Shown: one piece after another, positions 18,686-27,300 of the stretch
Numbering within the stretch: the stretch's first letter is position 1
Layout of the letters: every line of letters begins with the position of its first letter
Source: Rodentibacter caecimuris
GTDB lineage: Bacteria > Pseudomonadota > Gammaproteobacteria > Enterobacterales > Pasteurellaceae
Direction: 5' to 3'
NCBI RefSeq assembly: GCF_001019715.1
Contig: NZ_BBXJ01000001.1
Coordinates: 1,426,001 to 1,490,000 of the forward strand
Length of the DNA stretch: 64,000 bases
Notes under the pieces: model-generated
Database searches by the model: none
What the model was told of the DNA's origin: nothing
Seen by the model: the letters and a program-made list of their open reading frames with translations, nothing else
Translations under genes and position numbers: made by a program

Positions 18686-19951
18686 ATGGCGACTACACCG
18701 AATCTTGCAAACATTCACAATAAAATCACTCGTTGCAGTGAATGCGATAAAGTCGTCTCGGTACCTTATCCGTTGCCCGAAAATGAACATGCAGAGTGCC
18801 CTCGTTGTCATCATGTATTAAATACAACAAATCGTTGGTCGTTACATCGCTGTGCGATGATTGCACTCTCAATTCTTATTTTAATGCCCTTTGCCTTAAA
18901 ATTCCCTCTATTAAGCATTGATTTACTCGGTGTAAAAGTGAGTGCCTCTGTATGGGAAGGAATTTGGAAAATGGCGACTGCGGGCTACCAGTACACCGCT
19001 TTTTTGGTATTTATTTGTGCCGTCTTAATGCCGATTTCTTTCGCTCTCTTGGTTTTAATGTTATGGTTCGCTAAGTTACTTAATATGCGTCCACGTAATG
19101 TGTTACTTTTTTTAAGCTATATTAAGCCCTGGGTGATGTTTGATGTTTATCTCGTAGCACTCGGTGTATCAATGTTTAAAGTGCGCGAATATGCTGCATT
19201 GGAAATTGATGTCTATTTACTAGCGTTTATATTTACCGCTCTTTTAACCACATTATTATTTATCAAAATTAATCTGAACGAACTATGGGACGAATTTTAC
19301 CCCGAACACAAGAAAATGCTTTCATCAACAGAAGATAAAACTGAATTATGCACCGCTTGCAATTATTCGTTTCCTCATTCAGACATAAAACAGATAAATA
19401 ACCGGCATATTTGCCCTCGTTGTGACTCACATTTAGATCTCCCCGAGTCAATAAAATTACAGCGTACTTGGGCAACCTTGATTGCCGGTATTATTATGCT
19501 TTTTCCAGCAAACCTATTGCCAATATCCGGTGTTTATCTGACCGGTGTTTTAAGCGAGGATACATTGATGTCCGGTGTAATTTCATTTATTGAAATGAAA
19601 AGCTATTTTGTTGCCTTTGTTGTATTTTTTGCCAGTATTTTTGTGCCAATTAGTAAAATTTTAATTATGCTCTATCTACTTGCCTGCGTTCACTTTAACT
19701 GGCAACACTCTATTAAATGGCAAATACGTTTATTACATATCGTACACTTTATCGGACGTTGGTCCATGCTTGATTTATTCGTTCTTGCGTTAATGATGTC
19801 ACTTGTCACGCGGGGGCAGATTATTAATTTTACAGTGGGGCCGGCAGCTTTTTACTTTGGTGCAGCTGTATTTCTCACAATGATTTCAACCTCACAATTC
19901 GATAGCCGACTTATTTGGAAAATTTATGACCGAAAAACAACAACCGAATAA
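18686..19951 (+). CDS. letA: PqiA-family membrane protein LetA (YebS)
   Basis: Inner-membrane protein of 421 residues, partner of the MCE protein LetB in lipid transport between membranes. Two zinc-ribbon-like Cys4 motifs are visible: CSECDKV...CPRCHH near the N-terminus and CTACNYS...CPRCDS in the middle, each followed by about four hydrophobic helices (the duplicated PqiA domain). The ATG at 18686 is preferred, although the ribosome-binding site is weak and an in-frame TTG lies at 18665. Its end overlaps letB by 26 bp. Gene order next to proQ-prc matches E. coli yebST. Confidence 0.93.
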   Translation: MATTPNLANIHNKITRCSECDKVVSVPYPLPENEHAECPRCHHVLNTTNRWSLHRCAMIALSILILMPFALKFPLLSIDLLGVKVSASVWEGIWKMATAGYQYTAFLVFICAVLMPISFALLVLMLWFAKLLNMRPRNVLLFLSYIKPWVMFDVYLVALGVSMFKVREYAALEIDVYLLAFIFTALLTTLLFIKINLNELWDEFYPEHKKMLSSTEDKTELCTACNYSFPHSDIKQINNRHICPRCDSHLDLPESIKLQRTWATLIAGIIMLFPANLLPISGVYLTGVLSEDTLMSGVISFIEMKSYFVAFVVFFASIFVPISKILIMLYLLACVHFNWQHSIKWQIRLLHIVHFIGRWSMLDLFVLALMMSLVTRGQIINFTVGPAAFYFGAAVFLTMISTSQFDSRLIWKIYDRKTTTE

Positions 19952-22601
19952 TGAACATTCAACGAATCACACTATAAACGTTGATTCGCAATATAAAACG
20001 ATTCAAGCCGTTTTACGTAAAAACCGAAAAGTTTCTCCCTTTTGGTTGTTACCTTTTATTGCCCTTTGTATCGGTGCAATTCTTTTCTTCCAAATTATTG
20101 AAGAACAAGGTAAAACAATCAAGATTACGTTTACAAACGGATCCGGTTTAGTCGCTGATAAGACACCGATTCGCTATCAAGGACTACAAATCGGTGTCGT
20201 CAAGAAAGTCAACTTTACCGATAATATGCAAAAAGTCGAAGTCATTGCCAATATCTACCCTGAAGCGACCGGAGTACTGCGTGAAAATACAAAATTCTGG
20301 GTAGTACAACCAAGCGTCTCGCTTGCCGGTATTTCAGGCTTGGATTCTCTCGTTTCGGGAAACTATATTACGCTACAACCAGGAGACGGCGATACTGAAG
20401 ATCAATTTATTGCCCAAGAAAAAGGCCCTATCGCCCAAGTTTCTCCCGGTGATTTGTTAATTCATTTGGTTGCCGATGATTTAGGATCAATTTCTATCGG
20501 CTCTTCCGTCTATTTCAAAAAATTACCTGTTGGTAAAATTTATGATTATCGCTTTAATGAAAATAATAAAGTTGAAATTGATGTCGTCATTGGCAAAGAA
20601 TATACGCATTTTGTGAAAAAGGACTCACGCTTTTGGAATATCAGTGGCGTGACCGCAAATATTAGTCCGTCCGGTTTAAACTTCAGTATGGAGAGTCTCA
20701 ATGCCGTTGTACAAGGTGCCGTTTCTTTTGATTCACCGGTAAACAGTGCAAATGCAACCGAAAATACAATCTATACACTCTACTCAAGCTTACAAGAGGC
20801 TAAACGTGGCATTGAAGTCCGTATCACGCTACCAAATGTTGCCGGTTTAGAAGCTGGCCGTACAGATGTCTATTTTCAAGAACACAAAGTTGGCGTACTT
20901 TCAGCACTCACTGTTGATGAAAATAATGAAGGTATGCTAAAAGGTACGTTACTTGTTGATCCGAACCAAATAAATTTATTAAAAACCCATACCCATATTA
21001 TTTTTCGTAACAAAAAACCGAGTTTGGCTGATTTAGCCGATCCACAACGTTTTTTCCGAGGCGATTACTTTGAAATCATTCCGGGTGATGGAACAGAAAA
21101 ATTGCAATTTGATGTGGTTAAAGAAAACGAATTACTGTTAAAAGCACCAAACACGCTGGTAATTAAACTCACCGCGCCGGAAAGCTACGGTGTATCGGAA
21201 GGGCAATCCGTTTATTACAACAATATTGCAATTGGTGAAATTGTTAAACAACAAATTAACGTAGAAGGTGTCGAATACCAAGTGGCTATTGGTTCCGCAT
21301 ATCGGAATTTAATTAACCCAAATACGCTTTTTGTCGCGGCCTCAAACTTCGATGTCAATTTAGGCATAGACGGGGTTCGTTTTGAATCCGCCCATCCGGA
21401 AAAATGGCTACAAGGGGGCATTCGTATTATTGCGAAAAAAGGCTTAGGCAATGCACTCAAAACTTACCCGCTTTACAAAAATACACAAAATGCGGAATCC
21501 GGCATTACCGGCAATTTAGTCGAACCTGATATTACGTTAAAAACTTCAACGTTACCAAGTATCAGTAAAGGCTCTCTCATACTGTATCATCAATATGAAG
21601 TAGGTAAAATTACCAATATTCAACCTCAAACAAACCATTTTAATGTGGATGTTTATATTTATCCGCCTTATAAACATTTATTAACGGATAAAAGTATCTT
21701 CTGGGTAGAAAGTGCCGCCCAAGTGGATATTACTCCGAAAGGTATTAGTATTCAGGCAACACCGATTGCCCGCTCGTTAAAAGGAGCAATTAGTTTTGAT
21801 AACAGCGGTTCAGGAAAAAATAACACATTGTATCCAAATGAGCTGCGGGCAAAATCTGCCGGGCAAGTAATCACTCTGACCGCAGATGATGCAACAAATT
21901 TGAGCAAAGGTATGAGCTTACGCTATCTAGGATTGTCTATTGGTGAAGTTGAAAGTATTACGTTAGATCCGAAATCACACAAAATTACCGCAAAAGCCCT
22001 TATCAACCCTAATTATATGGGCATGATTGCTAAAGAAGGGGCAACCTTTAAGATTATTTCACCGCAGATTTCAGCTGGAGCAATTGAAAACTTAGATAGT
22101 TTATTACAGCCCTATATCGATGTGGAAGTCGGAAAAGGAAAAGCTAAAACACAATTTAATCTTGCACAAACTTCGCCGAGCCGTAATAAATATAGCAACG
22201 GCGTACCGTTTATTCTCGAAACCAATGATGCGATGAATTTAACGGAAGGTTCACCTGTGCTTTATCGTGGTGTCGAAGTTGGATCGATACGTAAATTTGA
22301 TCTCAATGATTTAGGTGATCGCGTGCTTATTCATATTGCGATCACACCGAAATACCAACATTTAGTACGTAAAAATTCTGAATTTTGGGTATCGTCCGGC
22401 TATGACTTCAGTTTAGGCTGGAAAGGAGCGGAATTTAACACCGGTAGCGTTCAACAACTACTGAAAGGCGGCATTTCATTTTCTACCCCGTCAGGTACAG
22501 TTGTTCAACCACAAGCCTCGGTAAATCAGCGTTTTTTATTACAAATTAAACGCCCTGTAAAAGCACCTGATTGGAGCTCGGGAGCACTCCCTAATCAATA
22601 A
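19926..22601 (+). CDS. letB: Seven-domain MCE protein LetB (YebT)
   Basis: Envelope-spanning lipid-transfer protein of 891 residues (E. coli LetB has 877). One N-terminal membrane helix (FWLLPFIALCIGAILFF) is followed by seven MCE repeats. Each has a G-x-x-V-x-Y/F-x-x-x-x-V/I-G core, for example TPIRYQGLQIGVVK, SSVYFKKLPVGKI, TDVYFQEHKVGVL, QSVYYNNIAIGEI, SLILYHQYEVGKI, MSLRYLGLSIGEV and SPVLYRGVEVGSI. Seven stacked hexameric rings form a hydrophobic tunnel in the known structure. The overlap with letA points to coupled synthesis. Confidence 0.96.
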   Translation: MTEKQQPNNEHSTNHTINVDSQYKTIQAVLRKNRKVSPFWLLPFIALCIGAILFFQIIEEQGKTIKITFTNGSGLVADKTPIRYQGLQIGVVKKVNFTDNMQKVEVIANIYPEATGVLRENTKFWVVQPSVSLAGISGLDSLVSGNYITLQPGDGDTEDQFIAQEKGPIAQVSPGDLLIHLVADDLGSISIGSSVYFKKLPVGKIYDYRFNENNKVEIDVVIGKEYTHFVKKDSRFWNISGVTANISPSGLNFSMESLNAVVQGAVSFDSPVNSANATENTIYTLYSSLQEAKRGIEVRITLPNVAGLEAGRTDVYFQEHKVGVLSALTVDENNEGMLKGTLLVDPNQINLLKTHTHIIFRNKKPSLADLADPQRFFRGDYFEIIPGDGTEKLQFDVVKENELLLKAPNTLVIKLTAPESYGVSEGQSVYYNNIAIGEIVKQQINVEGVEYQVAIGSAYRNLINPNTLFVAASNFDVNLGIDGVRFESAHPEKWLQGGIRIIAKKGLGNALKTYPLYKNTQNAESGITGNLVEPDITLKTSTLPSISKGSLILYHQYEVGKITNIQPQTNHFNVDVYIYPPYKHLLTDKSIFWVESAAQVDITPKGISIQATPIARSLKGAISFDNSGSGKNNTLYPNELRAKSAGQVITLTADDATNLSKGMSLRYLGLSIGEVESITLDPKSHKITAKALINPNYMGMIAKEGATFKIISPQISAGAIENLDSLLQPYIDVEVGKGKAKTQFNLAQTSPSRNKYSNGVPFILETNDAMNLTEGSPVLYRGVEVGSIRKFDLNDLGDRVLIHIAITPKYQHLVRKNSEFWVSSGYDFSLGWKGAEFNTGSVQQLLKGGISFSTPSGTVVQPQASVNQRFLLQIKRPVKAPDWSSGALPNQ

Positions 22602-22617
22602 AAACGACGAAAAATTT

Positions 22618-22652
22618 AACCGCACTTTTGATGGGGTAATCAAAGTGCGGTT
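22618..22652 (+). terminator. Uptake-signal dyad terminator of letB
   Basis: AACCGCACTTTTGAT and its near-perfect inverted copy AATCAAAGTGCGGTT face each other over a 5-base loop and are followed by ATTTTTT. It combines two uptake cores with a strong stem and T-run. Confidence 0.85.
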
Positions 22653-22680
22653 ATTTTTTCTGCTCTTTTCAAAATGCATA

Positions 22681-22772
22681 AAAAAATCCCCTGCTGAAAC
22701 AGGGGATAAAAAAGGAATTTATGAATAAAATCTCTAAAGTTTAGCTTTATCAAAAGGAATCTCGATAAAACG
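22681..22772 (-). ncRNA. Candidate small RNA of unknown function
   Basis: On the minus strand a promoter-like element precedes about 90 bases ending in a classic terminator. The terminator has stem TCCCCTG/CAGGGGA (22706-22687) followed by seven T. No minus-strand gene lies upstream that it could serve. The predicted RNA has a 6-bp hairpin (UUUAUC/GAUAAA) near the 5' end, a small CUAAA-C-UUUAG fold, and a U-rich unpaired stretch before the terminator. There is no sequence match that I recognise. It could also be a spurious antisense terminator. Confidence 0.4.
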
Positions 22773-22778
22773 CTAGCG

Positions 22779-22807
22779 ATTATATTTACATATCTTTACA
22801 AAAGCAA
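22779..22807 (-). promoter_or_regulatory. Predicted promoter of the letB-potA intergenic sRNA
   Basis: A perfect TATAAT (22784-22779) lies 17 bp from TTGCTT (22807-22802), giving a good -10 and a weak -35. Start of transcription would be near 22772. Confidence 0.4.
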
Positions 22808-23105
22808 GGCAAAAATTTACATTTCTCTTGATATTAGTTATTCAGACATATTTCTGCTATAAATTTCAGCAAAACGCCCATCAATTAGTGAAAAAATCAA
22901 CTCATAAAACAGAAAGTGCGATAGATTTTTCACCTTCTTTTGAACGCGGTAATTTTTTTTATGTTCAAGTGTATGAAATCCTTTTCATTATTAACAATTC
23001 GCTATATCATAGGCGCTTGTTTTTATGTCGCCCCTGCAACTTTGCAGGTCTTTATTTCTACTCAGTACCAACTTATTGGTGAAATTAGGGAGAAAACCAA
23101 AGCTA

Positions 23106-24221
23106 GTGGAAAATCCGGTTCAAAACAAGCCTATCATTGAGCTTCGTTCAGTCAAAAAATCTTACGGTTCTAACACCATCATTAACGATTTTAACTTAAC
23201 CATTAATAACGGTGAATTTGTCACTATTCTTGGCCCTTCCGGTTGTGGTAAAACAACAGTTTTGCGCTTATTGGCAGGCCTAGAGGAACTAGATTCCGGT
23301 CATATTATTCTGGACGGTGAAGACATTACCAATGTCCCTGCAGAAAAACGCCACATTAATACGGTTTTTCAAAGTTATGCGCTGTTCCCACATATGACCA
23401 TTTTTGAAAACGTGGCTTTCGGCTTACGTATGCAAAAAGTACCCGAGGCTGAAATCAAACCGCGTGTGTTGGAAGCCTTGCGTATGGTTCAGTTGGAAGA
23501 GATGGCAGATCGTAAACCGACCCAATTATCAGGCGGTCAACAGCAACGTATCGCTATTGCCCGTGCAGTGGTTAATAAACCGAAAGTATTATTATTGGAT
23601 GAATCATTATCTGCTTTGGATTATAAATTACGTAAACAAATGCAATACGAACTTAAGGTATTGCAACGCCAATTGGGAATTACCTTTATTTTCGTCACCC
23701 ACGATCAAGAAGAAGCGATCACTATGTCCGATCGCATCGTGTTGTTACGTAAAGGGAAAATCGCCCAAGACGGTTCGCCACGAGAGATTTATGAAGAACC
23801 GGCAAACTTATTTGTCGCACGTTTCATTGGTGAAATTAACGTCTTTAATGCAACCGTAATTGAACGTAAATCCGAGAACGTGGTACTGGCAAATGTAGAA
23901 GGTCGTGTCTGTGATATCTATACCGATATGCCGGTAGAAAAAGATCAAAAACTTCAAGTTCTCCTTCGTCCTGAAGATATTGTGATTGAAGAACTTGATG
24001 AAAACGAACAATCTAAGGCAATTATCGGCCATATTATTGACCGCACTTATAAAGGTATGACATTAGAATCTACCGTAGAATTTGACCATAACGGTATGCG
24101 TGTACTTGTGAGCGAATTCTTTAACGAAGATGATCCTCATATGGATCACAGCGTCGGACAACGTGTGGGCGTTACATGGCACGAAGGTTGGGAGGTTGTA
24201 CTCAACGATGAAGATAATTAA
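23106..24221 (+). CDS. potA: Spermidine/putrescine ABC transporter ATPase
   Basis: ATP-binding subunit of the polyamine importer PotABCD, 371 residues from the GTG at 23106. That start matches the N-terminus of H. influenzae PotA as I recall it ([13 protein letters not shown] region) and has GGGAG about 11 bases upstream. An in-frame ATG at 23025 would add 27 odd residues. Walker A is GPSGCGKTT (43-51), the ABC signature LSGGQQQR starts at Leu141, and Walker B is [12 protein letters not shown]. The C-terminal TOBE-type domain ends in [10 protein letters not shown]. Overlaps potB by 14 bp. Confidence 0.94.
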   Translation: MENPVQNKPIIELRSVKKSYGSNTIINDFNLTINNGEFVTILGPSGCGKTTVLRLLAGLEELDSGHIILDGEDITNVPAEKRHINTVFQSYALFPHMTIFENVAFGLRMQKVPEAEIKPRVLEALRMVQLEEMADRKPTQLSGGQQQRIAIARAVVNKPKVLLLDESLSALDYKLRKQMQYELKVLQRQLGITFIFVTHDQEEAITMSDRIVLLRKGKIAQDGSPREIYEEPANLFVARFIGEINVFNATVIERKSENVVLANVEGRVCDIYTDMPVEKDQKLQVLLRPEDIVIEELDENEQSKAIIGHIIDRTYKGMTLESTVEFDHNGMRVLVSEFFNEDDPHMDHSVGQRVGVTWHEGWEVVLNDEDN

Positions 24222-25068
24222 TAACAAATTTCAGAAAATTACTGTTGCAATTATCTTCGCTTGGCTAATCTTCTTTGTGCTGATTCCAAACCTATTGGTA
24301 TTAGCGGTAAGTTTTTTAACCCGAGATGGTAGCAACTTCTACACTTTGCCGTTTAACTTTGATAACTACATCAACCTGTTCAACCCGCTTTATGCGCAGG
24401 TGGTGTGGAATTCCTTGTATATGTCCGGCATTGCAACGATTATTTGCTTACTGATTGGCTATCCGTTCGCCTTTATGGTCAGCAAAATTCACCCGAAATA
24501 CCGACCGCTCTTATTGTTTCTTGTGGTATTACCATTTTGGACAAACTCGTTGATCCGTATTTATGGAATGAAAATCTTCCTCGGTGTGAAAGGCGTACTG
24601 AATACTATGCTAATGGAAATGGGGATTTTGAGCGAGCCGATTCGTATTTTGAATACGGAAGTTGCGGTTATTATCGGTTTAGTTTATCTACTTCTACCGT
24701 TTATGATTCTTCCGCTCTACTCTGCCATTGAAAAATTAGACGGACGTTTACTTGAAGCCGCAAAAGACTTAGGCGCAAATGCATTCCAACGTTTCTTCCG
24801 TGTTATTTTGCCATTAACCATGCCGGGTATTGTTGCCGGTTGTTTATTAGTACTATTACCGGCAATGGGAATGTTCTATGTAGCGGATTTATTAGGCGGA
24901 GCGAAAGTCTTGTTAGTAGGGAACGTCATTAAGAGCGAATTCTTGATTTCCCGTAACTGGCCGTTCGGTTCTGCAATTAGTATCGGTTTAACGATTTTGA
25001 TGGCATTGCTTATCTTCGTTTACTATCGTGCAAATAAACTACTAAATAAAAAAGTGGAGTTGGAATAA
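24208..25068 (+). CDS. potB: Spermidine/putrescine ABC transporter permease PotB
   Basis: Inner-membrane permease of 286 residues with six predicted helices. The EAA loop that contacts PotA is visible as [22 protein letters not shown]. The start ATG at 24208 lies inside the end of potA and gives the expected N-terminus [10 protein letters not shown]; the longer upstream frame runs over potA and is not needed. It shares one base with potC (TAATG), so potA, potB and potC form one tightly coupled operon. Confidence 0.96.
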   Translation: MKIINNKFQKITVAIIFAWLIFFVLIPNLLVLAVSFLTRDGSNFYTLPFNFDNYINLFNPLYAQVVWNSLYMSGIATIICLLIGYPFAFMVSKIHPKYRPLLLFLVVLPFWTNSLIRIYGMKIFLGVKGVLNTMLMEMGILSEPIRILNTEVAVIIGLVYLLLPFMILPLYSAIEKLDGRLLEAAKDLGANAFQRFFRVILPLTMPGIVAGCLLVLLPAMGMFYVADLLGGAKVLLVGNVIKSEFLISRNWPFGSAISIGLTILMALLIFVYYRANKLLNKKVELE

Positions 25069-25838
25069 TGAGCCGTTTACTACGTAATATCTTTATATTT
25101 GTGGTATACGCTTATTTGTATATCCCAATCATCATTTTGGTAACCAATTCTTTCAATGCCGACCGCTACGGTTTGAGTTGGAAAGGATTTAGTTGGAACT
25201 GGTACGAGCGTTTATTCAATAACGATACCTTAATTCAAGCGGCGATCCATTCGGTAACCATCGCATTTTTTGCCGCCACCTTAGCAACCATTGTGGGTGG
25301 CTTAACCGCAATCGCATTGTATCGTTATCGTTTCCGCGGTAAACAAGCGGTAAGCGGTATGTTATTTATTGTGATGATGTCGCCGGATATCGTTATGGCC
25401 GTGTCTTTGTTGGCATTGTTTATGGTTGTAGGGATTTCATTAGGTTTTTGGTCATTACTCTTGGCACACGTTACCTTCTGTTTACCTTATGTTACCGTAA
25501 CAATTTTCTCCCGCTTAAACGGATTTGATTCCAAAATGCTGGAGGCAGCAAAAGACTTGGGAGCGAGCGAAGTAACGATTTTACGCAAAATCATTATTCC
25601 GCTTGCCTTACCTGCAATCGTTTCAGGTTGGCTATTAAGTTTCACCATCTCACTGGATGATGTTGTGGTTTCCTCATTTGTGAGTGGTGTCAGCTATGAA
25701 ATTTTACCGTTACGTATCTTCTCATTGGTAAAAACCGGCGTAACACCTGAAGTCAATGCACTGGCAACCATCATGATTGTGCTTTCATTAGCACTGGTAA
25801 TTTTAAGCCAACTCATTACTCGTAAAAATAATTACTAA
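25068..25838 (+). CDS. potC: Spermidine/putrescine ABC transporter permease PotC
   Basis: Second permease subunit, 256 residues, six membrane segments. Its EAA loop reads [22 protein letters not shown]. The start overlaps the potB stop by one base. The gene is followed by three consecutive perfect hairpins before potD, two of them with T-runs. So the transcriptional link between potABC and potD is unusual. Confidence 0.96.
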   Translation: MSRLLRNIFIFVVYAYLYIPIIILVTNSFNADRYGLSWKGFSWNWYERLFNNDTLIQAAIHSVTIAFFAATLATIVGGLTAIALYRYRFRGKQAVSGMLFIVMMSPDIVMAVSLLALFMVVGISLGFWSLLLAHVTFCLPYVTVTIFSRLNGFDSKMLEAAKDLGASEVTILRKIIIPLALPAIVSGWLLSFTISLDDVVVSSFVSGVSYEILPLRIFSLVKTGVTPEVNALATIMIVLSLALVILSQLITRKNNY

Positions 25839-25846
25839 GACATAAT

Positions 25847-25867
25847 AAAAGGTTTCACAAACCTTTT
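25847..25867 (+). other. Hairpin 1 after potC
   Basis: AAAAGGTTT-CAC-AAACCTTTT is a perfect 9-bp stem with a 3-base loop, 9 bases past the potC stop. Its weak A/T base pairs and lack of a further T-run make it a poor terminator alone. It could protect the potABC 3' end. Confidence 0.6.
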
Positions 25868-25882
25868 AATATCAAATAGAAT

Positions 25883-25914
25883 ACGCCTTGACGCACAATC
25901 AAGGCGTTTTTTTA
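25883..25914 (+). terminator. Strong terminator between potC and potD
   Basis: ACGCCTTG and CAAGGCGT pair over a 9-base loop and run into eight T. This is a textbook intrinsic terminator 45 bp after potC. Confidence 0.85.
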
Positions 25915-25915
25915 T

Positions 25916-25943
25916 ACCTACAATTCCTGTAGGTGGTTTTTTT
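25916..25943 (+). terminator. Second terminator, directly before the potD ribosome-binding site
   Basis: ACCTACA-ATTCC-TGTAGGT is a perfect 7-bp stem followed by GG and seven T. It ends only about 14 bases before the potD Shine-Dalgarno (CGGAG, 25956-25960). No promoter can fit between it and the gene, so potD mRNA must pass through or start within it. Confidence 0.75.
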
Positions 25944-25971
25944 ACCCCTCTTTTACGGAGAACAAACAAAA

Positions 25972-27054
25972 ATGAAAAAATTTGCAGGTTTAATCACCGC
26001 CGGTTTGGTGGCTGCAACCTTAACAGCTTGTAATGATAAAGAAAGCAAGTCTGAAAATGCAAACGCACCGGCTACTGCTAATGATACTGTGTACTTATAT
26101 ACTTGGACTGAATATGTTCCGGATGGTCTATTGGATGATTTTACCAAAGAAACCGGCATTAAAGTTATCGTTTCAAGTCTTGAATCAAACGAAACCATGT
26201 ATGCAAAACTCAAAACCCAAGGCGCAGCCGGCGGTTATGACGTTATCGCACCTTCTAACTACTTTGTGTCAAAAATGGCACGTGAAGGGATGTTAAAAGA
26301 ACTTGATCACAGTAAATTACCTGTAATTAAAGAATTAGATCCTGATTGGCTCGACAAACCTTATGACAAAGGAAACAAATACTCGCTTCCTCAATTATTG
26401 GGTGCACCGGGTATTGCGTTTAACACCAATACTTACAAAGGGGCGGATTTCACCTCTTGGGGCGATTTATGGAAACCTGAGTTTGCCAATAAAGTACAAT
26501 TACTAGATGATGCCCGTGAAGTATTTAACATTGCACTGTTAAAAATTGGTCAAGACCCGAACACTCAAGATCCGGCTATCATCAAACAAGCCTATGAAGA
26601 ATTATTGAAATTACGTCCAAATGTTCTTTCTTTCAATTCTGACAACCCGGCTAACTCTTTCATCTCCGGTGAAGTAGAAGTCGGTCAGTTATGGAATGGT
26701 TCCGTGCGTATCGCTAAAAAAGAGCAAGCACCATTAGACATGGTATTTCCAAAAGAAGGCCCTGTACTTTGGGTTGATACCTTAGCGATTCCGGCAACTT
26801 CAAAAAACCCTGATGGCGCACATAAACTTATCAACTATATGTTAGGTGCAAAAGCAGCTGAAAAATTAACCCTCGCGATTGGTTACCCAACTGCCAACGT
26901 TGAAGCGAAAAAAGTATTACCAAAAGAAATTACCGAAGATCCGTCAATCTATCCAACAGCTGAAATATTAAAAAATAGCCATTGGCAGGATGATGTAGGT
27001 GATGCAATTCAATACTACGAACAATATTACCAAGAATTAAAAGCGGCGAAATAA
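25972..27054 (+). CDS. potD: Spermidine/putrescine-binding lipoprotein PotD
   Basis: Substrate-binding subunit of the polyamine importer, 360 residues. The start at 25972 has GGAG upstream; an in-frame ATG further upstream (25933) falls in the terminator. The signal peptide ends in LTAC, a lipobox with Cys20, so the protein is probably membrane-tethered, as in H. influenzae. The fold is the PotD/PotF periplasmic binding type (LYTWTEYVPDGLLDDF, EVGQLWNGSVRIAKKE). Conserved Trp and acidic residues for polyamine binding are present in GAPGIAFNTNTY and WVDTLAIP. Confidence 0.95.
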   Translation: MKKFAGLITAGLVAATLTACNDKESKSENANAPATANDTVYLYTWTEYVPDGLLDDFTKETGIKVIVSSLESNETMYAKLKTQGAAGGYDVIAPSNYFVSKMAREGMLKELDHSKLPVIKELDPDWLDKPYDKGNKYSLPQLLGAPGIAFNTNTYKGADFTSWGDLWKPEFANKVQLLDDAREVFNIALLKIGQDPNTQDPAIIKQAYEELLKLRPNVLSFNSDNPANSFISGEVEVGQLWNGSVRIAKKEQAPLDMVFPKEGPVLWVDTLAIPATSKNPDGAHKLINYMLGAKAAEKLTLAIGYPTANVEAKKVLPKEITEDPSIYPTAEILKNSHWQDDVGDAIQYYEQYYQELKAAK

Positions 27055-27075
27055 TCCCGACTAATTCAAACACTT

Positions 27076-27118
27076 TTAAAGTGCGGTCAAAATTTCTTGT
27101 ATTTTTGACCGCACTTTT
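27076..27118 (+). terminator. Uptake-signal dyad terminator of potD
   Basis: AAAAGTGCGGTCAAAAT and its inverted copy ATTTTTGACCGCACTTTT form a long stem across a 7-base loop. The 3' arm ends in TTTT, which is followed by nine C. Confidence 0.8.
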
Positions 27119-27127
27119 CCCCCCCCC
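27119..27127. repeat. Homopolymeric C9 tract
   Basis: Nine consecutive C between potD and torY, immediately after the uptake-signal dyad. Tracts of this length can slip during replication; here it is intergenic, about 70 bp upstream of a candidate FNR box. Confidence 0.9.
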
Positions 27128-27198
27128 AATCATTATAAAAATCACTATATAATGATTTAAGATAAAAACGCTTAAAAATCCTCTTATATCCCACTTCC

Positions 27199-27212
27199 TT
27201 GACTTAGATCAT
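27199..27212 (+). promoter_or_regulatory. Candidate FNR box upstream of torYZ
   Basis: TTGACTTAGATCAT matches TTGAT-N4-ATCAA at 8 of 10 positions and lies about 90 bp before the torY start. Anaerobic control would suit the operon. Confidence 0.4.
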
Positions 27213-27244
27213 CACTCATTAACTCAATTTCTTTAAAATACTGT

Positions 27245-27260
27245 TAACTATTAATAGTTA
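27245..27260 (+). promoter_or_regulatory. Candidate NarP-type 7-2-7 site upstream of torYZ
   Basis: TAACTAT-TA-ATAGTTA is a 16-bp perfect palindrome. Each heptamer fits the Nar consensus TACYYMT at 6 of 7 positions with the required 7-2-7 layout. It lies 40 bp upstream of torY, so it could overlap the core promoter. Confidence 0.4.
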
Positions 27261-27300
27261 TTTATCTTTTTATTATTTTTTATCAATTTGGAGTACATCT

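Larger units (their letters stand above)
22602..23105. other. Intergenic region between letB and potA
   Basis: This 504-bp spacer holds the letB terminator (22618-22652), a candidate minus-strand sRNA with its own promoter and terminator (22681-22807), and the potABCD leader. The leader has a 6-bp hairpin CCTGCA-ACTT-TGCAGG at 23033-23048, about 57 bases before the potA start. I see no convincing protein gene on either strand. Confidence 0.6.

Noticed and set aside
22718-22741. Tiny frame MNKISKV with AAGGA upstream, as a possible leader peptide
   Set aside because: Seven codons with no regulatory amino acid run and nothing downstream it would control at a sensible distance; it lies opposite the candidate sRNA.
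23025-23105. N-terminal extension of PotA from the ATG at 23025
   Set aside because: It would add 27 residues not typical of PotA, spans a leader hairpin, and has no ribosome-binding site; GTG 23106 fits better.
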